Shown piece after piece: positions 11,355 through 23,715 of a stretch of 64,000 bases of DNA. Source of the stretch: Neurospora tetraspora (Eukaryota > Ascomycota > Sordariomycetes > Sordariales > Sordariaceae); contig NW_026944387.1 of NCBI RefSeq assembly GCF_033439725.1, positions 682,001 through 746,000 on the forward strand, in the 5' to 3' direction. Position 1 is the stretch's first letter. The number at the start of each line of letters is the position of its first letter. The translations under genes were made by a program, and so were the position numbers. The notes under the pieces were generated by a model that worked only from the letters and a program-made list of their open reading frames with translations, was not told where the DNA came from and did no database searches.

Positions 11355-12062
11355 TTTGATTTTCGAGCGGTTGCAATTTGCGATTCCTTGTTTTAGGTTT
11401 TTTTTTCCTCTCTCTGTTGATTTTCTTTTTTTTTCAGTTTCTGTTCACGCGCGGATAAAGATGTACTGTAAAGCTGTTGTTGTCGTTGGTGATGATGTGT
11501 TCCTGGTGTTGCGCGCATTTTTTGGAGTGATGTGAGTGTGAAGGTGCAGGTTGCTTCCGCGTTCGCGACTTCCGAATTATTATGGACATGGCGCAATCGG
11601 ACTCTGTTTTCCCCTCATTATTACTTCTTCTTCTTTCTCTTTTTTCTCTCCCTTTCTCACGTTCTCGTCGCGGCACAACCAAACAAAAATTTTCGCACAG
11701 TATCATTTTACTTGTATTCCATCCGTCGTCGAACACGATTGCAACCCAATTTGATGACTTGGCAGTCATGCAGCGCCACGGCTTTCATCGCCAGTCAGCG
11801 ACGAGTTTTGATGTCAGAGGCCATGATGGCGTCAGAACTCTTGATTGGGCGTGAGACCAGTTAAGGTGCAGAGTGAGCTCGAGCACGTGAGGCGGAGAGA
11901 GCCTCTGGAGTTTAGCCATCCTCGGGGGAGAGCACTGCCCCTTCGGGTTTGTGTCGTCGAGCAAGAGTTAAGAGTCGGTCAGTCATCCTTACGGTCTTTT
12001 CTCCACCCCAACCCCTTCATCTCTATCTCCTGAACTTCTATTGTCCTCGTTGCACTTGCCAA
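11355..12062. other. Region upstream of the HET gene
   Basis: Pyrimidine-rich stretches (11,600-11,670) and short frames only. The HET frame is open back to 11,949, so the true start may lie slightly upstream of the one chosen. No conserved element recognised. Confidence 0.35.
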
Positions 12063-14144
12063 ATGCCTTTCCGATGCACATTTTCTCTACAAGTTCATCA
12101 CCCATGGCGACGCCTGGTATATAAGCTGACAAAGTACTGCATCACTTGCAAGAATCTACGGTTTTCTCGTTTGATCTATCTCAGACGTGAGGCTAAAGCG
12201 TCAGCCAGCTTAGGCTGTCGTTATTGCATCCTTATTCTCAACGCTTTGGAGCACTTCTGCCCCAACAGCGCTAATGACGATTTGAAGCTCATAGACTTCT
12301 TCCGCGAGGGAGGGCGCTATTCTCTTCGTGTTGATGGAGATGTCCTTGACGTTCGCCTTGAGCTAGAGCTATACACACCGGCAGGCAAGTATAAGTCGTG
12401 TCTAATGTGAGAGAAAGTGGTGTTGATACATGAGTGTTCAGGTCATCCGCCAGCTTGGCTGGGTATTCCCCAGAACGCCAATCCCCTTGACGTCAATATG
12501 AGCGGCTCGCCTCAGATACCCGAGACTTATGAGTATATTCGTTCCTGTCTTCGAGACTGCGAGGCCAATCACCCGGAATGCAAAGTTGCAGGTCAGGAAC
12601 TGCCCACGCGGCTGTTAGACGTACAGCATGAAGGCGCGCAGCAAGTGATACTTGTCGAAACAGCGTCGCTTTCTGTGGGGGCCAAGATGACCTACATAGC
12701 CCTTAGTTACTGCTGGGGAAAAGGACAGAGTCTGACGCTGACGTCCGAAAACCTGGAGGTTATGAAGTTAGGTCTTATGGTCTCCAGTCTGCCGCAGACT
12801 TTACAAGATGCCATTGCCGTTACCCGAACGCTGGGTCAACAGTACCTATGGGTAGACGCCTTATGCATCATCCAAAACTCTCCAAGCGACTGGGAAGTTG
12901 AATCGTCGAGGATGGCCTCGGTATACCGTGATGCCTATCTAACTATTGCTGCTGCTACTGCCTCTGACGTTACTGAGGGGTTTCTATCTCGCAATTACCG
13001 GGAAACAAATCCTTGGTACAGGGAGCCATGTCACGAGGAATGGATCAATCAGGAAGCCTGCTCGACCATTTTAGGCGTTCGAGAGATAAACAATTTTTTA
13101 AGGCGCCAGGAGGACCACAACCGGGCTCTTGCGCTGCCCTGGAATCTTCGCGGGTGGACATTGCAGGAACAATTACTCTCGAGGAGAGTACTCAAATATC
13201 ACGCTTACGAGCTTCGCTGGGTTTGCCAAAATAAAGCGGCGTGCCAATGTCGTTCGAACTGGAGTTGCAGCTTGGTGGCTAAAGACCCGCTGGATTCGCC
13301 CACGTATAGGTTCGAATCTGCCAAGTTGGCCCATACACAATGGCGCCACATTGTTGTTGACTATACTGCCCGCGAGCTTACCGATGCCCGTGACAAGCTA
13401 CCCGCAATTTCTGGTCTTGCACAAGTCTTTCAACAAGTCATACAGTCTCCATATATCGCAGGCATGTGGGAAAACCAACTACCTTTGAGTCTCTTGTGGG
13501 TTGCTTCCGGGAGCCAAGTAAGATGTGCTCCAGAGCTTTACATAGCACCTACTTTCTGTTGGGCGTCAACATCCTCGCCAGTCCAAGGATTCGTGGAAGA
13601 TCGGTTCTACTTTACAAGTGAATGGGTCTCTCAGAATGTGGTCGAAGATACTTGCTCCATTGCCGATGGTAAAGATCCATTGGGTCGGGTGAACAACGGC
13701 TGGATCAAACTCTGTGGTTATATCTTCAGAGCCGCTCTTGTTGACTACCCTGAGCGTGGGGCAAGATATTCGCTTTCCACCAAATATCTGGGAGAAAACC
13801 CTTTTGATAACGACACCTGGCTAGAAGAGTCTGAAGCAACAGACGAACATGGCAACCTGGAGAGATCTGTTCGTCGATTTCGTCGACTCTCGTCCATAAC
13901 TCCACAAGAACACGAGCCCTCGCCGCCTAGAATACCTTCCGCCGCTGTTGTGTATCTGTTCTTGGTCGGATCTATATCTGGGCGTGTTTTCTTCCTAGTA
14001 CTAGGGTTGTCAAGCGACAAACCAGGGATGTATGAAAGACTGGGTCTTCTCCAACATCGTGAATACACCCAGGGACAATGGGATGACTGGATTTCTGGTC
14101 TCATCTCTGCGGCAGACGAGCACAAGGTAATCACCATAGTTTGA
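12063..14144 (+). CDS. HET-domain (heterokaryon incompatibility type) protein
   Basis: HET-domain proteins trigger programmed cell death when incompatible fungal cells fuse, and are related to NLR-type immunity. Seen here: a Cys-rich N-terminus (CITCKNL, LGCRYC), then the three HET signature blocks YIALSYCWG, LWVDALCIIQNS followed by DW...VYRDAYLTIAAA, and RGWTLQEQLLSRRVLKY. Two open frames in the same phase are separated by a stop (12,408-12,410). Removing 12,385-12,441 (57 bases, donor AG|GCAAGT, acceptor TTCAG, CTAAT inside) restores a continuous protein through TPAGHPPAWLG, so I infer a GC-AG intron. The start at 12,063 (MPFRC) is the best guess; 11,949 is also in frame. No NACHT, ankyrin or WD partner domain follows, so it is a stand-alone HET protein of about 674 residues. 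Its partner and allele specificity cannot be told. Confidence 0.8.
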
Positions 14145-15292
14145 TCTCGGGGGCAGTTGGGCAGTTCATGACTGGGTTACACATGTACATATACGAGTCT
14201 ATCCGGATTGGGACTGGAGTTTCTGTTGGCTTGAGAACCGGAAGACATGTTACGCGTTTCTTTTTTCACATCCTGTTCCGTTATCTTGGTTCATTTACAA
14301 CACTACTAAAGGATGTGCAAATATCACGACTCGACTACACCTTGAACTACCGGGGGACTGAATGATGGCAGAATAATTGAGTGTACATAAACTAACCACC
14401 CGGGACGCATCAAATAGTCAACGCCCAATACCCGCGATTATGAACCAAAGGCAACAGAGCCCACATTACACAAATATAATCAAGAAGCGGGACGTTGGCG
14501 GCTCCTCGGACAAGGTTTCAAGGTTCATCGACGTTGCGCCCCTGAAGTGAGTCAAGAAAGCGCAAATAAACATGGGTGTCTGTCGGTACAACAGGCCTTA
14601 AACGTCCAACTCATGTTGGGGAAAACATCTCAATGAACTTGATTTCCTGTTTAGATCGGTCAGTCTCATACCCTCATGCCTGCAGAGAAACGGTGCCTCA
14701 CGCTAACACTCACTCTTAACATGACCGAGACGGCCTACAACCAGGTAGCCGATCTGGAGTGAGCAAACATGGGAGTCACTACAACTTCAACCAAGTCCCA
14801 AGAGAACTAGCGATATATCGACAGAACAAATAACGAGTGAATTGTCAGCTACTCTCTCCAGTACCTGGAAAGGTACGTTTCCAAGTTTCTCCTTTACCCC
14901 CTAAACCCCAAGTCCCAAAAATCAACCACTTCCTCATATCGACCCGATACGCCCATCTCGTTCGTCGTTCAGCTTAGTTTCCTCTTAGCTTAATGAGAGA
15001 AAGAAAGATACCTATCCAAACCCAATCATCCTCCGAATCACTCTTTCTCCTTCCTGTACTACCTATCGCCTGCCAGTGTCCATGTCCCAGATCCCAGCTC
15101 CGAGTGAGGCTACCGTCCAGCGTCTCGGTCACTCATGCACCACTTCCATTCCCCCCAAAGAAGGAAACAAAAGCCAAAGTAATGGAAACCTCGTAAAAGC
15201 CTCACCGTGCCCTTTCCCATCCAATCCCAGAAGCCATCAAGACCAACCCCATCAATGAGGTCATGTAGCCTTGAAGGAATGGTCAACTTAAC
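14145..15292. other. Intergenic region after the HET gene
   Basis: Ordinary composition, only short frames. I see no conserved protein, tRNA or repeat; it probably holds UTRs of the flanking genes. Confidence 0.35.
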
Positions 15293-15592
15293 CTAATCCT
15301 CAATTGGGTTCTGGGTCGTGCCGTGGTTCTTAGCCCAAGGCTCCTTCTTTCTGCATGTCGCACACGGAACCTGCACGTTGCCTACGGAGGCAAGCCCAGA
15401 GGACCGGCCATTCGCTTGCGGGTCGTGTTCAACGACAGTATCGCATTGACAAAATCTGCTGTCGTAGGTGACCTCCTGGCGCTTTTTGTATTCAACCGCG
15501 TGGGAGCACCTGGCCCCGACGCCGGCATATTGTTGGTTGGTAGGGGTCCAGTCGTGTACGTGGACGCCGGGGAGAAGGATGTACTTGCACAT
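15293..15592 (-). CDS. Small Cys-rich hypothetical protein
   Basis: A 99-residue protein beginning MCKYILL. Cysteines are arranged like those of many small fungal proteins of unknown role: C2, CSH near residue 29, FCQCD, and VPCATCRKK, a pattern that could bind zinc. No signal peptide or membrane segment is visible. Support for a real gene: the ATG lies in a strong context (CCACCATG), and upstream on the minus strand is a spliced-leader-like layout with donor AGCAG|GTAAGC (at 15,761/15,760) and acceptor TTTACAG|A (at 15,668/15,667), a 93-base intron placed in the 5' leader. An overlapping plus-strand frame (15,323-15,673) is longer but lacks these signals. Function unknown. Confidence 0.55.
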   Translation of the reverse strand: MCKYILLPGVHVHDWTPTNQQYAGVGARCSHAVEYKKRQEVTYDSRFCQCDTVVEHDPQANGRSSGLASVGNVQVPCATCRKKEPWAKNHGTTQNPIED

Positions 15593-17989
15593 GGTGGGTG
15601 GGTTGATGGGTTTTGTTGGCTTTTGGTGTTTTGTGAGGTTGGGTTTTTGGTTGTCGGGGGGACGAGTCTGTAAAGGGAGATGATGAGTTGGTAAACGCTC
15701 TGATGCGTTGATCCTACAAGGTGAGGGCCCTCCTCGGCGTTGAGGGATGAAAGTGCTTACCTGCTTGGAAGGTTCTGAGGGAGCTTGTAAAGAATAGACC
15801 GGGTATTCAGAGAGTTTGGCTTCGGTTGTGTCTGCTCCTTCTCATAATCGAACTTCCAGGTGAGAGAAACCCGCCCATTTTGTAGTCAAGAGGCATCATA
15901 CCGTCGAAGATGTCCACTACGTTACGCGCAGAGGTGAATAAAGAAACACCCAGCATGGTGAGTTTCCGCGCGGTGGCCAAATCGATTGGAGGATATCACC
16001 AACGAGCCGGAGGTTCTTGAAGGTGGACGGGAAGCATCTCGCGTTGAAGACTCTCTGGTCAAAGGAGAAGGAGAGCGGAGGATGATGTTGGTGAGCATTC
16101 GTCTTTCGGAAGAGCCCAACTCGTTCATCATCCATGACACTGGATGACGGAGATTGTCATGAAGACCCGATGATAAAGAAAGAGCCGAGTTGGTGATATC
16201 GTTGGTAATCTGGTAGGTCATTCAGCTTTTTGGATAATCACCAACTACCCGGGGCTTGGTATCATAACTACCTGTTTCTCGAAGGCTCGAAGCGCTCCTG
16301 ACTCGATGTCCCAGTAGGTGAGGGCTGTAAACGCTTAAGCCATGGCCTCTGCTTCCATCCAAAGAAGAAGAAAGAGACGGCCGGCCTGTTGGCGCTTGGT
16401 TTTCGAATTATAGGGCATCACCAACTTGCCGCTGACCTATGTTGATAGGCGAGGAGGAAGTCATAGACACCACTCTTTGATGAAAGGATCTCAAGTCGTC
16501 AGGGACCGCACCAACTGCAGGATGTCATTCAAAAAGAAGGGAGAAAATGTAAAATACCCGGCTAAGGGGACGAATACGTTTTAGAGGTAGACAGTGACAT
16601 GCCTTACTGCCACAGGGGATCGATCCCAAGGACGAGTGAACCAATGATGGCGAAATCAACTGTACAAACAGTTTGATACAGTGTCGAGAGTGCCTGCACG
16701 TCAACATCCTTACAACCTCTACCCTGCAGACCGAGACGGCCCGTTGGTGATGGATCTCCTCAACACCATTAATACACTTCAGGTAATTTGGTGTGTTGCA
16801 CTACCAACTGGACGTTGGAAGCATGGTGCGAGAAGTATAAAATTTCTGTTAAAGAATAGGATCTGGGACAGGAAAAACCTAGGTAGGAAACTGGTCCGGA
16901 TCCGAGAGCCGGGAGCCGAGAGAAGTGACATGTATTTCCAAGGGAAGGATAGGGAGCCATCGGTGTGGCAGGGTTGATTCGAGCCGGTGTGAAGGGCAAG
17001 ATCTTGAGTTCGTTCCTTGGACTCGGGGTTACTGCTACTGAAAGCCAGGAGGGTACAGTTCGCCAGGAGTGGTTCTTTTTTGGGTGGGAGCAAGGTGGTG
17101 GTTAATTAGAAGAAAGGAACTGTCAGAGGGGAGACCCCCGAGCAACTGGGTATACTATATACCCCTGATTGTTAGGCGCACAGCGCACCTTCCCAGTACA
17201 TCACAGCGAGGAAAAGTAGCAGTTAGTCTAGTAAGGAAAGAACAGTCTAGGGAAAAGGAAGGAATGGATGTGGTACAGTAGGTGGTGATTAAGTAATAAT
17301 CGGTTATTACCGAGTTACCGGGCACGGAGGATGAGAAAAGGGGATCGAGAACATCACGTCCATACCTGAGTATCCCTCCGTAGACACTTGACTTGTTACG
17401 GACACTCCGATTTTATTGACGGCCCATTAATGACAACAGTAACGGGACACAAGGAAAGGGACCAACGTCGACTCCGGTAAATATACTGACGGAACGGTTT
17501 GGCTAAGGAAGGAAAACACAAAGTATATGCTGGTGCTGGTGCCGATTCTAAACAGACATTACGCCATAACACTTTTCCCTTTTCACTCTTAATCTGACTC
17601 ATGCTCTCTCAAGCTTCAACTTCTACAACAACAAACTAACAAAGAACGAACATAAAAAAAAGCCCAAGTGGTATATCAAACTGAACGAGCTGCTTTCCTT
17701 CCCTTCCCTTCCCTTTCCTTGCTTCCAACACCAATCACACCAATCCAACACCTTGAAAGAACCAATCAACCAGGCAAGACCACCAGGCACAACAAAATCC
17801 CCCGACCTGGCAAGCCTTCACTCCTACTCCTACTCCTTACTCTTCCTCCATCACCACAAGCTGCTCCAACCCGTCAATGATCTCATCCTCCTCCTCATCC
17901 TTCCCTTCCTCTTCCTCAACACCATCGAGTCCACCATCCACTAACCCCAGTGCATATTGACCCGGGCTGAGCTCGAGACTGCCGAGTAC
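15593..17989. other. Long stretch without a confident gene
   Basis: The part next to 15,593 is probably the leader of the Cys-rich gene on the minus strand. Minus-strand frames at about 15,760-15,860 (WKFDYEKEQTQ) and 16,260-16,330 (LTYWDIESGALRAFEK) read like protein but could not be joined into a gene. The part 17,300-17,990 is likely the 3' region of the WHI2-like gene plus CT-rich spacer. No repeats or RNA genes seen. Confidence 0.3.
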
Positions 17990-19837
17990 CTAACGCAGTC
18001 CAATCACACTCATCTCCAGCGTCCACACCCTGCGGATCCACACCTTCAGCTTCGTGCCGGGCTCGAGACCCTCGACACCCTCGAGCTCGACACCTTCCCA
18101 CCAGCACCTGCGAGCGGGCTTGCGCCAGAAAAGCAAAAGCTTCTGGGCCATGCCGACGGCGTTGCTGCCCATCTCGTTGCCCTTGATGTCGGAGCGCAGG
18201 CGGGCGAGGGCGAGGGAGCAGATGACGGCCTTGTTGGGCTCGCCGGCGCGATGGCCCCAGCGGTCGTCGTAGTTGAAGCCGCTGTAATGTATTGTTAGTG
18301 AAACTGTTCTTTCGAGTAGAATTGGAGGATGAGCTCAGAATCAGAGAACAAAACTTACCCAGCAGTCAACATCTCAATCAAATGCGCCTCGGTCGTGCCC
18401 GGCTCATCACTCTTCTTCAGCCCGCTGAAAATACCATCCTGCTTGAGCAGCGCTCGAGCAGCCGCGCGCTTGATCTCCATCATCTCAGCCTGACCAAGGT
18501 CGGCGCGAGGGGGGATGGCGTAGAAGTCCAGGTCCTCGCGCAGCACAATGATGCCGGCGCGCTTAGAACCGTCATCACCTCTTGCGCCAGACGCCGGGTC
18601 GAGGGGTACTATGCCATCGCTGCCATCTTGGGGGTTGGAAGGGTCTACGGGGATGGACTGGGCTACTGTGCGGAAGAACTCCAGCATGTATTGTAGGGAT
18701 GCTGGGTCATACTGGTCACGAAGTTAGCGATGGTCTGGGTGGATAATTCGTGAGCGCGCAAACTTACGTCAACTTGTACGGCATCTCCCTCGCCAAAGCC
18801 ACCCATGTGTCCTTCGGGGAAGAGTCCATTGGGAAAGAGGGACAAAAGGACGAATTCGGGTAACGTTAGCAACTCGTCGCGTGATAGTGTGAACCGCGTT
18901 CCCCTGTGAAGTGAATCAGTAAACGTCCGCTATAATACATCTTTTCGGGGCATTCTTACCGCAGGTCAATAGTAATCGTCTCATCGGCGGCGACATCTAT
19001 CCAACAAACCCCATTGTTAACCTCTGTTTTATCCCAACATTGCCCAATTGACCACCTTCATCCAGAGCAACCCAACTCACCTCCAAGGGTATTAATAGGC
19101 GGTCCACCCTGCTGGACCTGAGTAATGATACTCGACGCTCCTCCCGCGGCAGCCATTAGATATGTGAAAGACTGGAGGGGACTGGATCCCTCCGAATATG
19201 CCGGTGGCGGCTCTGCTTCTTCCTCCTTGCGAGATGACTCGCCCTTGGTATCCTCCTTTTGAGAGAGCGCGCGCTTGGTTTCGTCCTGGAACTGGAATCC
19301 GGGGGACGAGGTCGAAGGCGCGGTGGCGACAAAAGCACTACTACTGCTTCCTACTCCTGATGGATGATGTACAACGAATGGATCGGACGGCGCGTAAGCT
19401 GGGGCGGCAGATGGCGATGATGCGACTTCGTTTAATTCGTCTTGGTCGTTGACGACGTCGTTATTATCGAAATCGGTGACTGAAACGGCGGCGTACTTGC
19501 CGTCGAATGGTTCAAAGACGGATGCTGAACTGGCAAGTTCGGGGTCCGCTGATGGACTGGCAAAGAGCGACGAGAAGGGCGGAGGTCGTCCGGCTGAAGA
19601 GGACTCGGACGCCGGGTATTGGGGTGGCGGAGAACGAGAGGCCGATGGTGGCTCAGGACCGGCGACAGCGGTGGTGGTAGTTGGGCGACGGAAGCCGTTG
19701 ACTTCTGCAGTGAAGCAGACAAGACCCGGCGGAAGTGTCTCGGGTATGGTGTTGTTGTCGTCGGACAGGTGGTTTAGGTGATGGTGATCCAGGGCCAGGT
19801 TGTCCAGGTTCAGGTCCAGGTCCAGGTCGGATAGCAA
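17990..19837 (-). CDS. WHI2-like BTB/POZ-domain stress-response regulator
   Basis: Five exons on the minus strand: 19,837-19,081, 18,996-18,960, 18,903-18,768, 18,711-18,359 and 18,281-17,990. All have GT-AG boundaries and the frame is kept, giving 524 residues. The N-terminal ~240 residues are disordered and rich in Ser, Pro, Asp and Ala. A KCTD/Whi2-type BTB fold follows, with DVAADETITIDLRGTRF, the TLSRDELLTLPEF block, FPNGLFPEG and SLQYMLEFFRTV. The C-terminal part has DLDFYAIPP and a Trp-rich segment near the end. In yeast, Whi2 partners Psr1 phosphatase in the general stress response and in damping TORC1 signalling under low amino acids. That role is inferred here from family membership. 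The start is the first Met in the frame; a further upstream start is not excluded. Confidence 0.78.
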
Positions 19838-21454
19838 TCCAGTGTCTTCTTCTGCGCTACGCCGTTTGGGGAGAGAAAGGCGAGAGGCCCTGTGGTGATG
19901 TGGAGGGTGGTCGAAGATGGGCCCGGAGGACGAGCAGCTGGAATCTCGCGGCGCAGACAGGGTGACGACGGGGGTGGGTGTCGCAATTGGGAATTAATTC
20001 GGTCGTGATTTTGGATCTAATATAAGGGGCTAGGGACGTGATAAAGCTGGGGGAGCCGAAGAAAGGTTAGCCAAGTTTCCATGGACCCAGTCGTCACAGT
20101 GTTCCTCTTGATGGCGATGGAGAGTGTTTGCTTTGGTTATTTTCCACCTCGACCTGTTTCCATCAAGAGTCTTGACTTACCTTCCTGAAAAAACACACAC
20201 AGTCAATTGATTGCATGGGATCGATGGTATTGGGTTACGCGATGGAGATGGCAATGGCGCGACTTGTTGAATTGGATGGGATGGATGAGTGATGTTGTTG
20301 GCGCGGACAATGGTCGGGAATTAGGATTAGGTGAAGGGCCAAGTAAGATTGGGGTTCCTCTTCGGGGAGAGTGGGATGCTATTACCGTGGCAGATATACC
20401 CAGCAAGTACCTGGGCGTAATTACCTGCGAGCCTCCACTGCCCAATCTGAGGTAGGCTAGGCTAGCTGGTCCAATCGTCTAATTAGATGGCCCTGTCGTC
20501 TGAGATGTCAGATGGTCCGGGCGGGAAAAGGTCCAGAAGAGGGTCGAATGGTTCTTTCGTGACAGGTTTCGCTTTCTGGCAAGAAATCGGTGTAATTCGA
20601 CACTTTGGAAGTGGATGTCCTGAACAAGCAAACAAAGAAGAGATTCTCGAAGAAGAAAATCAAGGAGCTCGAATCAAGGGACCTATAACTCTGGTGTGAC
20701 AGGTCTTAGATTCGGTAAATTTGTACTTGTAAGAAGTTGAAATGCGAAGAAATGACGCGGAAAGAATCAAGAAGACGGGACGGCAAGACGGGAGACGACA
20801 GGCGAAACTTCCACTTCCAAGCACACTTGTCAAAGTTGACAGCAGCACTGACGGAATTGATCGATTGACATCCGATGGACACAACAGAAGAAACTTTGGA
20901 TCTTTTTTTCCTGTCCGGTTGTTTGAGATCAATCCCGTCCGATGGATCAAGGATTCTCACTCTTACAACAACTGCACCGCGATGGATAGATCCCCCGAAA
21001 TGCAACTGATGCAACTGTATGGGGCGGCCAGGGGTGCTGCTCCATGCTGTCTGCTGTCACGCTGTGAAATTACCGCTGAGGCGCTGGAATTGCCAATCAC
21101 TGCTCGAGCTGCCAATTGTTAGCTGCCAAGTGAGCCAAGCTTCCAAGCAGCACAGTCCCTGCTTCTGTAGCCGCCCGTCTACGGACCAATCACCATGTCA
21201 ACAGACCAACATCACGGTTGGGGATTGTCTCGTGCATATAGCAATTTGGGGAGACCGATGCTGTTCAAGAAGGTTCATACGTTTGACATCAGGATTGGCG
21301 GGTGATGGGATTTTGAAGCTTTGGAACTGAAGCTGTTCATACAGTGTCTGTCAATGACATATTCGATGATGCATAACCCTAACCCTGCCCCTGACCACCT
21401 AGCCATTAGGGTACATAAAACCATCAAGGTCCCCTTCCAAGACTTCCATCTTCA
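19838..21454. other. Intergenic region between the WHI2-like and G-patch genes
   Basis: Contains the 5' leader/promoter of the WHI2-like gene and the 3' side of the G-patch gene. Only short frames. A pair of telomere-like units (AACCCTAACCCT) lies at 21,375-21,386. No gene could be supported. Confidence 0.35.
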
Positions 21455-23715
21455 TCAGTCATCATCATCACTATCCCCAAAAATGGCCTTGAACACTTCA
21501 TCTCCCGGCCTCTTCCCTTCCAACGCCTCATTCCTCGACGTATCAAGGACCGCAGCCGCAGGCTTCTGTGCCTCTCCTCCTCCTCTTTCCAAATCAGCCA
21601 TGGCCGTACTCCCTCCTCCTCCTCCGCCGCCAGTGCTCCCAAACTCCAAACCCAACAACTCCCTCTCAACAGCACCTGCTCCACCACCACCCTGATACCC
21701 GTACGACTGAAACTGCGACCACACGTCATCCTTCTTCCTCTCACTAGTCGCATCGTAATTATCAGGCTGCACATGTGCCGGCGGCTTGACTCCAAACCGC
21801 TTACACAACAACCTCGTAGGATAAAAGTCCGTCGTAGACCTAGTCATGGTGCCAAACATACCCAATCTCGCCGCCTCTTCCGCTGGATCCTCTGGTTTTG
21901 GTGGCGGTTTTGATACCAAACTGTCTTTGTCCCCAGTAGTTGACGTAGCAGCTTTGGTCGATGAACTCGTAGTAAACCGACTAGCCATAAACCCCGTCAT
22001 CGGCTTAAAGATCCGCGCACAATTGAAGAACTCATGAAACTCCCTCAACCACTCCTCATCCGTCAACTTCTTCGGCTTCGGTGGTAGTTGCGGTCTAAAC
22101 CCCGCTTGGAACTCCAAGTACCCTCTATACCGTGCACGCTTCTCCTCGTCTTCAGCATAGGGCGCGCCACCGCCGATGCCGCGGGAGATGGCGGCTATGG
22201 CGGTCTCCTTGTCGAGTTTGGGAACGCGGTCGAGGAGTTCTTGTTGCTTTTCGGCTTCGCTGCGGGCGTAGGCGGCGGGAACTTCCCCGAAAGCTTGGGG
22301 CAGGTCGGAGCGGCCCGTGACGGCGGCGAGACGGTCGCGAGAGGCGGGGGAGATGAAGTCGAAGACGGATTTTCCGGGTAACTGCTTTTCGCCAAGGAGG
22401 GCGGCGCGGGCTTTGGGGTCGAGGGTGGAGGCTTTGGCTACGTCGGCTGTTGAGACGTAGTTTGCTGCTGGGGACCCGCCGGATTCCGGTTTGGGTGTCC
22501 TGGATGATACCCACCCTGGAGGGATCTGGGGAGGTGGGTATTTTCCTTCGGAGTTGGTTTCGGTTGTGAGGGCGTCGGGTTCTTTGCCGAAGACGAACCC
22601 GTCGAGGGGTAGGCGGCCGTCGTGGCATTTGCGAACTCCTAACCCTACTTTGCCTAATATTGATGATGCTGCTTTCTTGGTGATGAACTTCGGTTTTGCT
22701 TGTAACGTCGGGTTGGCCGCTATCGTAGCCTTCTTTTTCTTCTTGTCTCCGCCTATTACTCGGTTGTAGGATATTTTGGGGCCGACTTCGTATGGATCTT
22801 CGTCGTCTGAGCCGGTATCATTCAGGACGCCTATCCCTATACCTCCTCGAACCTTGTTGGTTTCCTTCTTCCGAGCCCCGCCTATTGTGAGTTTTGGTCG
22901 TCCCAGCGAGCCGTAGTCGTCTTCATCTTCGTCGTCCGTGTCACCGTGACTGCTTTTCTTTGACCCCGACAGACCGATTGGCGTCAGTCTGCTCTCTCCC
23001 GCGTACCCTAAGCCCTTGCGATCCGTCTTCTTCACAAACGCAATCATGGGTACGTTTTCCGGCGCAAAGAGGAAAGTTCCCCCTTGGGCAGTCGCATCGT
23101 TCTGCAGCTCGAGTCGCGCTTTCCTCCGTACCTTGGGGCCAATGCCTTGACCTTCCCTCCAGCCCATCTTCTTGAGTAGTTTCACACCCATAGTTTCACC
23201 CTGGGTACGAAAGAGGCCCATAAGGCTGCTCGCTCGTGTGGCATCGTTCGCGGTCGAGCCTAGCCCGGCGAAGGCGGCGTTGGTCTGGATTTTCTTGGCT
23301 TCTTCAGCATCGGCAAGATCCTCCTCGTCCATAAAGTCCTCCGGTCGTTGTTGGACAGCTTTCGGGGCATCTTTGTGACGGTTGGTTCGTGATGAGACAA
23401 ATGTCGAGGGTGTCCATCCTTCTTTGGAGCCGACGGTGTTAAAGTAGCTAATGGAGGTTATTGTTAGCAAAAAGTGAGAGCGGTCTTCGTGGAAAGGAGC
23501 TATACATACCCTGCACTGAATCCTCCTGTGAATGCGCCGTGTAGTCTTTTCCTCCCTCTCTCGTCCCTCACCTCCTGCTTCCAGATCGGTACGTAGGAGC
23601 CATCGTCGCGAACTTCGGGGTCGCGCGGTGGAAGAGGTGTGCCGAAGAAAACGTAGGGTGATTGTTGAGCAGTAAGATCGGCCTCGAAAGTTGCGCGTGA
23701 CCTCTTGTAGGACAT
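21455..23715 (-). CDS. GPATCH1-like G-patch domain protein (RNA processing)
   Basis: Two exons, 23,715-23,510 and 23,447-21,455, with intron donor GG|GTATGT and acceptor ATTAG. The join reads FSAGYFNTVGS and gives 732 residues. The N-terminus ([10 protein letters not shown] at 21-30, then [21 protein letters not shown]) is the conserved block found in GPATCH1 proteins before the G-patch. The G-patch itself starts near residue 153 ([21 protein letters not shown]). Middle and C-terminal regions are rich in Pro, Lys and Glu and end in an acidic tail (GDSDDDD). GPATCH1-type proteins belong to the catalytic-stage spliceosome, and G-patches activate DEAH helicases, so a nuclear splicing role is likely. 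The frame is also open further upstream (to 23,761), but only the spliced start gives the conserved N-terminus. Confidence 0.85.

Noticed and set aside
15323-15673. 116-residue plus-strand ORF
   Set aside because: Antisense to the Cys-rich gene, which has a better start context and leader intron signals.
20742-21122. 126-residue plus-strand ORF between the WHI2-like and G-patch genes
   Set aside because: No domain or splice support and a long minus-strand frame overlaps it; treated as chance.
21375-21386. AACCCTAACCCT, two telomere-like units
   Set aside because: Only two units, in the 3' flank of the G-patch gene; too short to call an interstitial telomere. It could be a Tbf1/Teb1-type site but there is no further support.
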